Below are positions 18,553 to 26,120 of a stretch of DNA of 64,000 nt, piece after piece (positions within the stretch are counted from its first letter, which is position 1; each line of letters begins with the position of its first letter). This DNA comes from Tessaracoccus oleiagri (lineage in GTDB: Bacteria > Actinomycetota > Actinomycetes > Propionibacteriales > Propionibacteriaceae). Under the pieces are notes generated by a model. The model searched no databases, was not told the origin of the DNA, and saw only the letters and a list, made by a program, of their open reading frames with translations. The stretch covers positions 124,001 through 188,000 of the forward strand of contig NZ_FNGP01000002.1 of the NCBI RefSeq assembly GCF_900103275.1, written 5' to 3'. The position numbers and the translations under genes are program-made.

Positions 18553-19823
18553 ACGACTCCTACAACGCCGCCCGCGCCATCGAGCAGACGTGCCTCGACC
18601 TCGTCGAGAGCTATGGCCAGCTCGCCGAGGAGGGCGCGAACGTGCTCGGCAACATCAAGTCGGTCATCGGCCAGCTCAAGCAGTGGAAGTACACGGTGAC
18701 CCACGGCCAGTCGGGGCACACCTCCGTCGAGTACCGTGACGACCCCTACGCCTGGTGGGAGAAGGCCCTCATCTGGACCGGCGGCATGAGCTTCAGCGAG
18801 GAGGTCGTCGACCACCCGCGCAAGCAGGAGGCGCTCGACGCCCTCGCCGAGACCCAGGGCATCGTCGACGACGCGGACGAGAAGTTCGAGCTGGACGCGG
18901 AGCACATGCGTGACTCGGTGACCAGCATCGCCGAGCACATGAGCGGCTGGGTGGACGTCTCCTCCCGCTTCTCGCAGTTGGTCTACGCCAGCTCCGCCAG
19001 CCAGATCCCCACGAGCGGCGACCTCGACGGATGGCGCAGCCCCAGCGCCTCGGACACCTACGGCGAGAACGTGGCGCTGCAGCACGACGCCCACGAGACG
19101 ACGGCGACGAGCATCGAGACGATGCTGAACCGCGACGCGGAGTTCCTCAGCAGCATGGGCACGCACCTCACGCAATTCGCGGAGCTCGAACGCGCCCAGT
19201 ACGACTACTACGTGGGGCTCGCGACGGAGTCGTGGGTGCCGGACGAGTGGAGCATCGACGCGATCATCAACATCGCAGGCACGATCGGTGAGAAGGTCGG
19301 GGAGTACAAGACGCTGCAGATCGCCGAGATCGAGGCGCTGGTGACCACGCTGAACAGCGCCGTGACCGACATCCTGCAGACCGAGTCGCAGAAGAACGAG
19401 CTCAACCGCATGAGCGAGCCCACCGGAGCGGGCGGCGTGGGCTGGCCGATGCCGGCCGCGCTCTCCGGGCGCAAGGGCGTCGGGGAGAGCTCGTTCGAGG
19501 ACCTCAAGTTCCAGACGCAGTACTTCAAGGACCACATCGAGTACTGGGCGGACATGAGCGGCGACTTCGATGCGGTCATCGACACCGCCGCGAACACCCC
19601 GGCGATCGAGACCATGTTCCACCAGCTGCCGGGCTTCATGGCCACCACCGCGGCCGGGCTCAACAGCCTCGCCGACCACATCGTCGACGCCGCCCTCCGC
19701 CGCGGCAAGCGCGCGGCGGCCGAGATGTCGGATATCCTCGACGGCACCATCCGCACCTACCTCGAGGGTGAGGACCTGAACGCCGCGGAGGCGCGCCGGC
19801 TCGAGCAGATGCTCGACGAGTGA
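18549..19823 (+). CDS. Helical WXG100/ESX-like hypothetical protein
   Basis: A 424-residue protein predicted to be almost entirely alpha-helical, without signal peptide or membrane helix. Around residue 160 it has the turn GDLDGWRSPSASDTYG, resembling the W-x-G/W-S-S-P turn of WXG100 hairpins, flanked by long helices. The C-terminal YLEGE fits the YxxxD/E export motif of type VII secretion substrates. It lies between a YbaB-like gene and a lipoprotein gene with start-stop overlaps on both sides. No ESX ATPase or channel gene is in the window, so secretion is inference. Confidence 0.5.
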   Translation: MNDSYNAARAIEQTCLDLVESYGQLAEEGANVLGNIKSVIGQLKQWKYTVTHGQSGHTSVEYRDDPYAWWEKALIWTGGMSFSEEVVDHPRKQEALDALAETQGIVDDADEKFELDAEHMRDSVTSIAEHMSGWVDVSSRFSQLVYASSASQIPTSGDLDGWRSPSASDTYGENVALQHDAHETTATSIETMLNRDAEFLSSMGTHLTQFAELERAQYDYYVGLATESWVPDEWSIDAIINIAGTIGEKVGEYKTLQIAEIEALVTTLNSAVTDILQTESQKNELNRMSEPTGAGGVGWPMPAALSGRKGVGESSFEDLKFQTQYFKDHIEYWADMSGDFDAVIDTAANTPAIETMFHQLPGFMATTAAGLNSLADHIVDAALRRGKRAAAEMSDILDGTIRTYLEGEDLNAAEARRLEQMLDE

Positions 19824-20698
19824 GCAGGCGGACGGCGCGGGCCGGCGCACTGGCGGTGGCGTTGGCCCTGACCGGCTGCACGGGCTCAGAAGGTACACCC
19901 ACGGCCTCCGCCCCTGCCCTGGTCGGGCAGCGCCTGACCGAGCTCGCGCAGGAGGCCGACACGTTCTCGCGGCTGGACGTGGGCGACGAGGAGATCGTGG
20001 CCTGGGCCGTGCGGGACGGCGCGCTGCGCCACTGGCGGCTCGCCGAGGGCACCTCCGACAGCCGGGCCGTCGAGCAGGAGTACCCGGCGGTCGACTTCGC
20101 GGGAATCGACCCGGCGGAGCTGCAGACCCGCGTCGAGGCGCTGGCCGAGGGCTGCGACGGAGCGAACTTCCGCGTCACCGTGCAAGCACTCACCCCGTCC
20201 GCGCTGGTCAGCGAGCTGCGCTGCGGCGACGAGGAGTTCGAGGCTCTGGGCGGCGCGGATCCCGTCGCCGTCCACCTGGGGGACGACGCGCTGCCGGACT
20301 ACGGCGGGCTGACCGTCGAGGAGACATGGGACCAACTGCTCGCCCAGGCGGCGGTCCTCGACCCGTCCCTGCGGTTCACGAGCCTGTCCCTCGACCAGGA
20401 ACGCGTCGGCTTCGGCCTGTCGGCGGCCAGCGCCACCAATGGCTGCCAGCCCGCCCTCGACATCGCGCGCGACGGGACCGACCTCGCGTGGCGGTGCGAC
20501 ACCCCGAGCGCGGAGCCTCCCCTCGACCTCGCGCAGTTCAGCGCCGGCGAGCTGGCCGCGCTCCAGCAGCAGGCGATGTCCGACGTCGGCATCGTCGACC
20601 CCGCGGGTGTCGAGGTGACCATCGGCAGGGACCTCGGCGGCACGGCGAGGATGACGGTCCGGCAGGGCACCCGCCTCTCGGAGGTGCCGCTCGGCTGA
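19820..20698 (+). CDS. Lipoprotein, hypothetical, in the helical-protein operon
   Basis: A 292-residue protein with a basic N-terminus, a hydrophobic signal and lipobox LTGC (Cys20), so it is expected to be lipid-anchored outside the membrane. The mature part has four cysteines, at CDGAN, RCGDEE, NGCQPA and RCDTPS, which may form two disulfides. No family is recognised. The GTG start at 19820 overlaps the upstream stop codon (GTGAG), so the product probably works with the helical protein and the YbaB-like protein. Confidence 0.75.
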   Translation: MSRRTARAGALAVALALTGCTGSEGTPTASAPALVGQRLTELAQEADTFSRLDVGDEEIVAWAVRDGALRHWRLAEGTSDSRAVEQEYPAVDFAGIDPAELQTRVEALAEGCDGANFRVTVQALTPSALVSELRCGDEEFEALGGADPVAVHLGDDALPDYGGLTVEETWDQLLAQAAVLDPSLRFTSLSLDQERVGFGLSAASATNGCQPALDIARDGTDLAWRCDTPSAEPPLDLAQFSAGELAALQQQAMSDVGIVDPAGVEVTIGRDLGGTARMTVRQGTRLSEVPLG

Positions 20699-20766
20699 GC
20701 CCGCGCCCACCATCGGGCCCCGTGCACGGGCCCGGGGCTACGATCGATCACTTCGAAGGAGGTCAG

Positions 20767-21258
20767 ATGTCTGCAAGGCGATCCACGCGCCGGGCGCTCG
20801 CCGCGGCGGCGGCGCTCGTCGTCGCTGCCACCGGCTGCGGCACGTTCCCGAAGGACTCCGAGGGGACGCTCGACAGGGTCCGGGGAGGCACGCTCGTCGT
20901 GGGGGTCTCGGAGCACGAGCCCTGGACGTCGGTGGGGCCGGGCGACGAGGTGTCCGGCAGCGAGGCGGCGCTCGTCGAGGGCTTCGCCGAGAGCCTCGGC
21001 GCCGAGATCGAGTGGGAGGTGGGCCCGGAGTCCATCCTGGCCGACGAGGTGAAGCGGGGGCAGGTCGACATCGTGATCGGCGGCCTCACCTCCGTGTCCC
21101 CATGGAAGAGCGACATCTCGCTGACGCGGCCCTACACGAAGGTCAAGAGCGAGGACGGCAAGCAGCAGAAGATGGTGATGGGTGTCCCGAAGGGCGAGAA
21201 CGCCTTCCAGGTCGCCCTCGAGCGCTACCTCGCCGAGCAGGAGGGAGAGATCCGGTGA
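20767..21258 (+). CDS. Short solute-binding-protein-like lipoprotein (single lobe)
   Basis: A 163-residue lipoprotein, lipobox ending at Cys24 (AATGC), with a strong AAGGAGG site 4 nt before the ATG. The mature part matches the start of lobe I of family-3 solute-binding proteins (GGTLVVGVSEHEPW, GFAESLGAEIEWE, GQVDIVIGGLTSV, LTRPYTK) and jumps directly to the usual end (MVMGVPKGENAFQVALERYL). The roughly 90 residues of lobe II are absent. A true binding cleft cannot form from one lobe. Its stop overlaps the start of a CDF transporter (GTGA), so the pair is coupled. Confidence 0.75.
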   Translation: MSARRSTRRALAAAAALVVAATGCGTFPKDSEGTLDRVRGGTLVVGVSEHEPWTSVGPGDEVSGSEAALVEGFAESLGAEIEWEVGPESILADEVKRGQVDIVIGGLTSVSPWKSDISLTRPYTKVKSEDGKQQKMVMGVPKGENAFQVALERYLAEQEGEIR

Positions 21259-22244
21259 CGTCGAACAGCCAGACCGCCGCCGGGTCGGGGCACGACGCCC
21301 TGCCCGACAAGCAGAGCGAGATCATGCGGAAGGCGATCCGCCTGGAGTGGATCTCCATCGCGATCGTGGCCGCTGTCATCACCATGGTCGGCCTGGTGAT
21401 GGGCCAGTCGCAGGCCATGCGCGTGGCATGGGTGGAGGACATCCTCGCGCTCCTACCGCCCATCGCGTTCCTGGTCGCCACCCGCGTGATCCGGCGCGGG
21501 CCCTCGCGGGACCACCCCTACGGTCACCACCGGGCCATCGGCGTCGGGCACCTCGTCTCCGCCGTCGCACTGTTCGCGATGGGGGCACTGCTCCTGGTGG
21601 ACTCGGCGATCGGGCTGCTCATGGTGGACAAGCCGCCCATCGGGATGACGGTGCTGTTCGGCCACGCCATCTGGGCCGGCTGGCCCATGGTGGCCGCGAT
21701 GCTCGTCGCGGTGCCGCCGATGGTGGTCCTGGGCCGGATGAAGCTCAAGCTCTCGGAGGAACTGCACGACAAGGTACTGTTCGCCGACGCGGACATGCTG
21801 AAGGCCGATTGGATGACCGGCCTCGCCACCGTCGTGGGCGTGCTCGGCATCGGGATGGGCTTGTGGTGGGCCGACGCCGCGGCCGCCATCGCCGTGTCCG
21901 CGTCCATCGTGAAGGACGGCGTGACCAACGTCCGCGCAGCTGTGACGGGGCTGACCGACGCTCGGGCCAAGACCCACGACGACAAGGGGCCGCACCCGCT
22001 CACGGTGGAGGTCGAGGAGAAGGCGCGGGAAGTGCCGTGGGTGAAGGAGGCTCGGGCGCGCGTACGCGACGAGGGCCACGTCTTCCACGTCGAGATGTTC
22101 GTGGTTCCGCTGCTGGGCATGGACCCGACGCCCGCCCAGATCGTCGAGCTGCGCACGACGTTGGAGGACCTGGACTGGAAGGTCCACGACGTGGTGGTGG
22201 CGGTCGTCGACGAGCTCCGGCCGGAGCAGGTCCCGGCGGACTGA
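21255..22244 (+). CDS. Cation diffusion facilitator-like membrane protein with non-canonical metal site
   Basis: A 329-residue CDF-fold protein with six predicted helices, the RDHPYGHHR loop after helix 2, and a soluble C-terminal domain. The normal transmembrane metal ligands are changed. In helix 2 the D-x3-D pair aligns with Glu and Ala (VEDILAL), and in helix 5 the H-x3-D pair aligns with Met and Asp (DMLKADWMTG). The CDF at 22656 keeps these ligands. The GTG start overlaps the stop of the single-lobe lipoprotein. The substrate may not be a divalent metal ion. Confidence 0.8.
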   Translation: MTSNSQTAAGSGHDALPDKQSEIMRKAIRLEWISIAIVAAVITMVGLVMGQSQAMRVAWVEDILALLPPIAFLVATRVIRRGPSRDHPYGHHRAIGVGHLVSAVALFAMGALLLVDSAIGLLMVDKPPIGMTVLFGHAIWAGWPMVAAMLVAVPPMVVLGRMKLKLSEELHDKVLFADADMLKADWMTGLATVVGVLGIGMGLWWADAAAAIAVSASIVKDGVTNVRAAVTGLTDARAKTHDDKGPHPLTVEVEEKAREVPWVKEARARVRDEGHVFHVEMFVVPLLGMDPTPAQIVELRTTLEDLDWKVHDVVVAVVDELRPEQVPAD

Positions 22245-22251
22245 GCGTCGC

Positions 22252-22611
22252 TCAGAGGGCGTACGAGTGGGGGTCGTCCCCGCTCGCCGCCCCGGACTGG
22301 TGCTCCGCGTAGGACAGCGCCTCGGTGAGCAGGCGCCCGACGTGCGCGTCGGTGGCGGAGTAGTAGACGTAGGTGCCCTCCCGACGGGTGTCCACCAGCC
22401 GCGCCGAGCGCAGCTTCGCCAGGTGCTGGCTGACCACCGTGGGGCTCGCGTCCACCAACTCGGCGAGCCGTCCCACGTTGCACTCCTCCCGGAGCAGGAC
22501 CCACAGCAGCCGGACCCGAGTTGGATCGGCGAGGATCCGGAACGATTCACTGGCGAGGCGGGCATGCTCGGGCTCCGGCACGAGTCTCGACGTCCCCACT
22601 GGCATGCCCAC
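22252..22611 (-). CDS. ArsR/SmtB-family metal-sensing repressor
   Basis: A 119-residue winged-helix repressor with SFRILADPTRVRLLWVLL and the recognition helix SPTVVSQHLAKLR. The C-terminal helix keeps Asp88-x-His90 and His104 of the alpha-5 zinc site; the fourth ligand position holds Tyr101. The GTG at 22611 has TAGGTT 6 nt upstream and fits a leaderless transcript; an ATG at 22605 is the alternative. It is divergent from the His-rich CDF exporter at 22656, the usual arrangement for a repressor and its metal exporter, and convergent with the unusual CDF (7-bp gap). Confidence 0.9.
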   Translation of the reverse strand: MGMPVGTSRLVPEPEHARLASESFRILADPTRVRLLWVLLREECNVGRLAELVDASPTVVSQHLAKLRSARLVDTRREGTYVYYSATDAHVGRLLTEALSYAEHQSGAASGDDPHSYAL

Positions 22612-22655
22612 CAGGCTAACCTACCTGCATACCTGCGAAGACATGAGGATAAGCT

Positions 22656-23663
22656 GTGGCCATGCCCCACAGCCATCCCGCGGAGCCGCACACCGATCAC
22701 GACCACGGCCCTGCGGACCACCACCACGACCACCGCCCGCTCGGCCGGCTGCGCCATGCCCTCACCCCGCACAGCCACGACCACACCGAGGCGATCCTCA
22801 CCGCGGAGGAGGCCAGCGCCTACGGCATCCGGGCGGCCTGGTTCAGCCTCGCCGGCATGGGCGCCACAGCAGTGCTGCAGATCGTGATCGTCGCCCTCAG
22901 CGGCTCCATGGCGCTCCTGGCCGACACGCTGCACAACCTCGGCCACCTCGCCACCACCATCCCCTTGATCCTCGCCTTCCGGATCGGGCGCCGGCCCCGC
23001 ACCCGGCGGTACCCCTACGGCTTCAAGCGGGCGGAGGACCTCGTCGGCCTACTGATCGGGTTCGTCATCGCGCTCTCCGCCGCGCTGATCATCTGGGAGT
23101 CGGTCCGGGCCATCGTCGAGCCACGGGCACTCACCAACCTCGGGTGGGTGCTCGCGGCGGCGATCATCGGGGCGGCGGGCAACGAGATCGTGGCGCAGTA
23201 CCGCATCCGCGCCGGCCGGCGCATCGGTTCGGCGGCGTTGGTCGCTGAAGGCCAACACGCGCGGACGGATGCACTCACGTCGCTCGCGGTCATCATCGGC
23301 GTCGCGGGTGCGTGGCTCGGCCTCCCCCAGCTCGACGCCATCATCGGCCTGGTCATCGCCGCGGTCATCGTGCTGGTGCTCATCCGTTCGATGCGAACCG
23401 TCGTCCGGCGCCTGATGGACGGGGTCGACGACGGGACCCTCGAAAGGGTGGAGACCGCGGCCCGCTCCGTCCCGGGGGTGGTGTCGGTGGACGACGCCCG
23501 CGCCCGCTGGCTGGGGCACCGCCTCGAGGGCGAGGTCACGATCACGGTTCCCGAAGAGGCCGGCCAGGCCTCCATCCAAGCCATCGCCGACGAGGTCCGC
23601 GCGGCCCTGCACGGGGCGCTGCCCCACCTCGACCGCGCGGTCGTGCAGGTGCGCCTCGGCTGA
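22656..23663 (+). CDS. Cation diffusion facilitator, His-rich (zinc/cobalt/nickel exporter)
   Basis: A 335-residue CDF transporter with a His-rich N-terminus (residues 5-44, several HDH and HHH clusters), six transmembrane helices and a C-terminal dimerisation domain. Canonical ligands are present: ADTLHN in helix 2 (D-x3-N) and HARTD in helix 5 (H-x3-D). It would export divalent metal in exchange for protons. The GTG at 22656 follows AGGA with a 6-nt spacer; an ATG at 22662 is also possible. It is divergent from the ArsR repressor, which likely controls it. Confidence 0.92.
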   Translation: MAMPHSHPAEPHTDHDHGPADHHHDHRPLGRLRHALTPHSHDHTEAILTAEEASAYGIRAAWFSLAGMGATAVLQIVIVALSGSMALLADTLHNLGHLATTIPLILAFRIGRRPRTRRYPYGFKRAEDLVGLLIGFVIALSAALIIWESVRAIVEPRALTNLGWVLAAAIIGAAGNEIVAQYRIRAGRRIGSAALVAEGQHARTDALTSLAVIIGVAGAWLGLPQLDAIIGLVIAAVIVLVLIRSMRTVVRRLMDGVDDGTLERVETAARSVPGVVSVDDARARWLGHRLEGEVTITVPEEAGQASIQAIADEVRAALHGALPHLDRAVVQVRLG

Positions 23664-23731
23664 CTCCCGTGGCGGCCCCGCGAACGCGGCGCAGGCCCTC
23701 TGACGAGGGCGCACGGGGGTAATGTCTGGCC

Positions 23732-25477
23732 ATGGCGCGCGTGGACGAACCCATGTGGGAGCGGTTGCTCCCCGGGATCGCCGTCCTGCGCCGCTACGAG
23801 CGCGGCTGGCTCCGCGGCGACGTGGTGGCGGGCCTCACCGTCGCCGCCTACCTCGTCCCCCAGGTGATGGCCTACGCGGTCATCGCGGGGCTCTCCCCCG
23901 TCGTAGGGCTCTGGGCGATCATCGCCCCGATGCTCGTGTACTTCGCACTGGGGACGTCGCGCAAGCTCTCGATCGGGCCCGAGTCGACCACCGCCCTGAT
24001 GACGGCGGCTGGCGTCGGTGCGCTCGTCGGCGCGGCGGGTGAGGAGCGCTATGCGGAGGTCGCCGCCATCATGGCGATCGCCGTGGGCATCGTCTGCCTC
24101 GTCGGCTTCATCGCCAGGCTGGGATTCCTGACCAACCTGCTGTCGGCGCCGGTGCTCGTGGGCTACATGGTGGGGATCGCCGTGCTGATGATCGTCAGCC
24201 AGCTCGACAAGGTGACCAAGGTCGAGGTCGAGGGCGAGAGCACCGTCGCGGAATTGTCGGCCTTCGTCGTGAAGCTCGGGTCCGCGCACCTGCCCACCGT
24301 CCTGGTCTCGGTGGTCGTGCTGGGCCTGCTGTACCTGACGAGATGGCGCTTCCCGAAGGCCCCCGGACCGCTGGCCGTGCTGCTGCTAGCCGCCGGAGTC
24401 GTGGCCGTGTTCGGGCTCGAGCGCTACGGGCTTGACGTGGTCGGCCAGGTGCCGCGCGGCCTCCCGAGTCCGCGCGTCCCGGGGCTGGGCGACCTCGACG
24501 TGTGGGCGCTCCTCCCCTACGCCGTCGGCATCGCGGTGGTGGGCTTCTCCGACAACGTCCTGATCGCCCGCGCCTTCGCCGCGAAGCACCAGCGCATCGA
24601 CGCGAACCAGGAACTCCTGGCGCTCGGCACCGCCAACCTCGCCAACGGGTTCCTGCAGGGCTTCCCGATCTCGTGCAGCGGGTCGCGCACGGTGCTGGGG
24701 GACGCCGTCGGTTCCCGCACGCAACTGCACTCCATGGTGGCGCTGCTCGGGGTGGTGGCGGTGCTGCTGTTCGCCGGCCCGGTCCTGGAGACGTTCCCCG
24801 ACGCCGCGCTCGGCGCCCTCATCATCTACGCCGCCACCCAGCTGGTCGACGTGCGCGAGCTCCGCCGAATCGCGCGCTTCCGTCGCAGCGAACTGGTCAT
24901 CACGGCGATCACCGCCGTGAGCGTCGGCCTGTTCGGCGTACTCATCGGGATCGGCATCGCCGTCGCCCTGTCCATCCTCGACCTGATCCGTCGCATCACG
25001 CGTCCGCACGCCGACGTCCTGGGCTACGCCCCGGGTGTCGCCGGGATGCACAGCCTGGAGGACTACCCCGACGCCGCACAGGTGGAGGGCCTCGTCGTGT
25101 TCCGCTACGACTCCCCCCTCTTCTTCGCCAACTCCGACGACTTCCTCACCCGCGCACTCGACGCGGTGGACGAGGCCGACGAGCCCGTACGCTGGTTCCT
25201 GCTCAACGCGGAGGCCAACGTCGAGATCGACCTCACCGCGCTGGACACGCTCGAGCAGCTGCGCAGGCGGTTGGAGGACCGGGGCATCCGGTTCGCGATG
25301 GCCAGGGTGAAGCAGGACCTCTACGAACGGCTCGCCCCCACCGGCTTCATCGCGCGAGTGGGCGACGAGCAGATCTTCGCCACCCTGCCGACTGCGGTGA
25401 AGGAGTACGCCCTGCGCTACCGCGAACGCCACGGCCGGCTCCCCGAAGGCGTGCCGGCGGACGTGCTCGAGCGCTGA
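23732..25477 (+). CDS. SulP/SLC26 anion transporter with STAS domain
   Basis: A 581-residue protein. About 12-14 hydrophobic segments form the SulP membrane domain, starting with DVVAGLTVAAYLVPQVMAYAV and including GFPISCSGSRT. A cytoplasmic STAS domain follows (about residues 440-560, RYDSPLFFANSDDF and NVEIDLTALDTLEQL). Members carry sulfate, bicarbonate or dicarboxylates; the substrate cannot be assigned here. TAATGT lies 6 nt before the ATG, so the mRNA is probably leaderless. It is a single gene upstream of the lasso cluster. Confidence 0.9.
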   Translation: MARVDEPMWERLLPGIAVLRRYERGWLRGDVVAGLTVAAYLVPQVMAYAVIAGLSPVVGLWAIIAPMLVYFALGTSRKLSIGPESTTALMTAAGVGALVGAAGEERYAEVAAIMAIAVGIVCLVGFIARLGFLTNLLSAPVLVGYMVGIAVLMIVSQLDKVTKVEVEGESTVAELSAFVVKLGSAHLPTVLVSVVVLGLLYLTRWRFPKAPGPLAVLLLAAGVVAVFGLERYGLDVVGQVPRGLPSPRVPGLGDLDVWALLPYAVGIAVVGFSDNVLIARAFAAKHQRIDANQELLALGTANLANGFLQGFPISCSGSRTVLGDAVGSRTQLHSMVALLGVVAVLLFAGPVLETFPDAALGALIIYAATQLVDVRELRRIARFRRSELVITAITAVSVGLFGVLIGIGIAVALSILDLIRRITRPHADVLGYAPGVAGMHSLEDYPDAAQVEGLVVFRYDSPLFFANSDDFLTRALDAVDEADEPVRWFLLNAEANVEIDLTALDTLEQLRRRLEDRGIRFAMARVKQDLYERLAPTGFIARVGDEQIFATLPTAVKEYALRYRERHGRLPEGVPADVLER

Positions 25478-25513
25478 CCCCCCGGCGCCGCAACCACCGG
25501 GAGCAAGTGGCTC

Positions 25514-25542
25514 TTCACAGGAACCCTTCCGGCGCCTACACT
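25514..25542 (+). promoter_or_regulatory. Promoter of the lasso-peptide operon
   Basis: TTCACA (25514-25519) and TACACT (25537-25542) are separated by exactly 17 nt. Transcription would start near 25549, at the first base of a perfect hairpin. Confidence 0.6.
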
Positions 25543-25548
25543 CGGTTC

Positions 25549-25581
25549 ATTCGGCTCGATTTTTTTGGGGGCGAGCCGAAT
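25549..25581 (+). promoter_or_regulatory. 5'-UTR hairpin of the lasso operon
   Basis: A perfect 10-bp inverted repeat (ATTCGGCTCG/CGAGCCGAAT) encloses a 13-nt loop with seven T followed by five G. It lies at the predicted transcript 5' end, 20 bp before the B1 start codon. It could stabilise the mRNA, or the duplex DNA could be an operator. Confidence 0.6.
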
Positions 25582-25601
25582 GTGCTTTCGGGGGGACGCA
25601 C

Positions 25602-25868
25602 ATGAAGCTTCGAACAACCGACATCACCTGGCGTGAGATCGATGGCGATCTGATCATTCTCGACCTCACCTCATCGACGTATCTCACGGCGAACGCCAGC
25701 GGGGCGGTCCTGATGAAGGAACTCACCGAGGAACGTTCGAGCCAGGAGCTTGCCCAGGCGCTCGTCGATGCCTTCGGCATCGACCACGACCAGGCGGAGT
25801 CGGACGTACGGCACTTCGTGCAGGCCCTCAATGACAGTGGACTGCTGGAAACACGGAACACCGCCTGA
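25602..25868 (+). CDS. Lasso-peptide RiPP recognition element (PqqD-like, B1)
   Basis: An 88-residue PqqD-fold protein. The N-terminal strands (ITWREIDGDLIILDLTSSTYLTAN) and the following helices (GAVLMKELTE, QELAQALVDAFGI, DVRHFVQALNDSGLLE) match the stand-alone B1 proteins that bind the precursor leader and deliver it to the B2 peptidase. It is the first gene of the operon, before the precursor, which is an uncommon order. The ATG follows GGGGGGACGCAC, an adequate ribosome-binding site. Confidence 0.92.
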   Translation: MKLRTTDITWREIDGDLIILDLTSSTYLTANASGAVLMKELTEERSSQELAQALVDAFGIDHDQAESDVRHFVQALNDSGLLETRNTA

Positions 25869-25917
25869 TCTCCGTCGCACGGGCGACGAGGCACGCACAC
25901 TTCGGGGAGGTGAAGCT

Positions 25918-26049
25918 ATGAAAGAGACATACGAGCCGCCGCAGCTGACGAAAGTCGGCTCGCTGACCGACCTCACGCTCGGCGGAGGACGGGGCGGTAC
26001 CGACGACCTGTACAACGAGAGGGCGCCGTGGGGACCGGTTCTCTCCTGA
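25918..26049 (+). CDS. Lasso-peptide precursor (A)
   Basis: A 43-residue precursor with strong site GGGGAGGTGAAGCT before its ATG. The leader (residues 1-21) matches the lasso leader motif exactly: Tyr5, Pro8, Leu10, Gly14 and Thr20 (the conserved Thr at -2). The core is residues 22-43. It starts with three Gly, has Asp29 and Asp30 at core positions 8 and 9 as macrolactam acceptors, an aromatic tail (Tyr32, Trp38), Pro37 and Pro40, and a C-terminal Ser43. The ring would therefore have 8 or 9 members. The terminal Ser fits modification by the HPr-kinase-like protein encoded downstream. Confidence 0.93.
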   Translation: MKETYEPPQLTKVGSLTDLTLGGGRGGTDDLYNERAPWGPVLS

Positions 26050-26068
26050 ACCGCCATGGCCCGACGAC

Positions 26069-26094
26069 TCGGGGGCGGCTCCGGCCGCCCCCGA
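26069..26094 (+). terminator. GC-rich hairpin after the precursor gene (partial terminator or processing element)
   Basis: A perfect 11-bp stem (TCGGGGGCGGC/GCCGCCCCCGA) with loop TCCG starts 19 bp after the precursor stop, with no U-run. Such hairpins between precursor and enzyme genes are common in RiPP operons and raise precursor mRNA over enzyme mRNA. Confidence 0.65.
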
Positions 26095-26120
26095 CCCATG
26101 TCGATCTGGAGGTGCTGACC

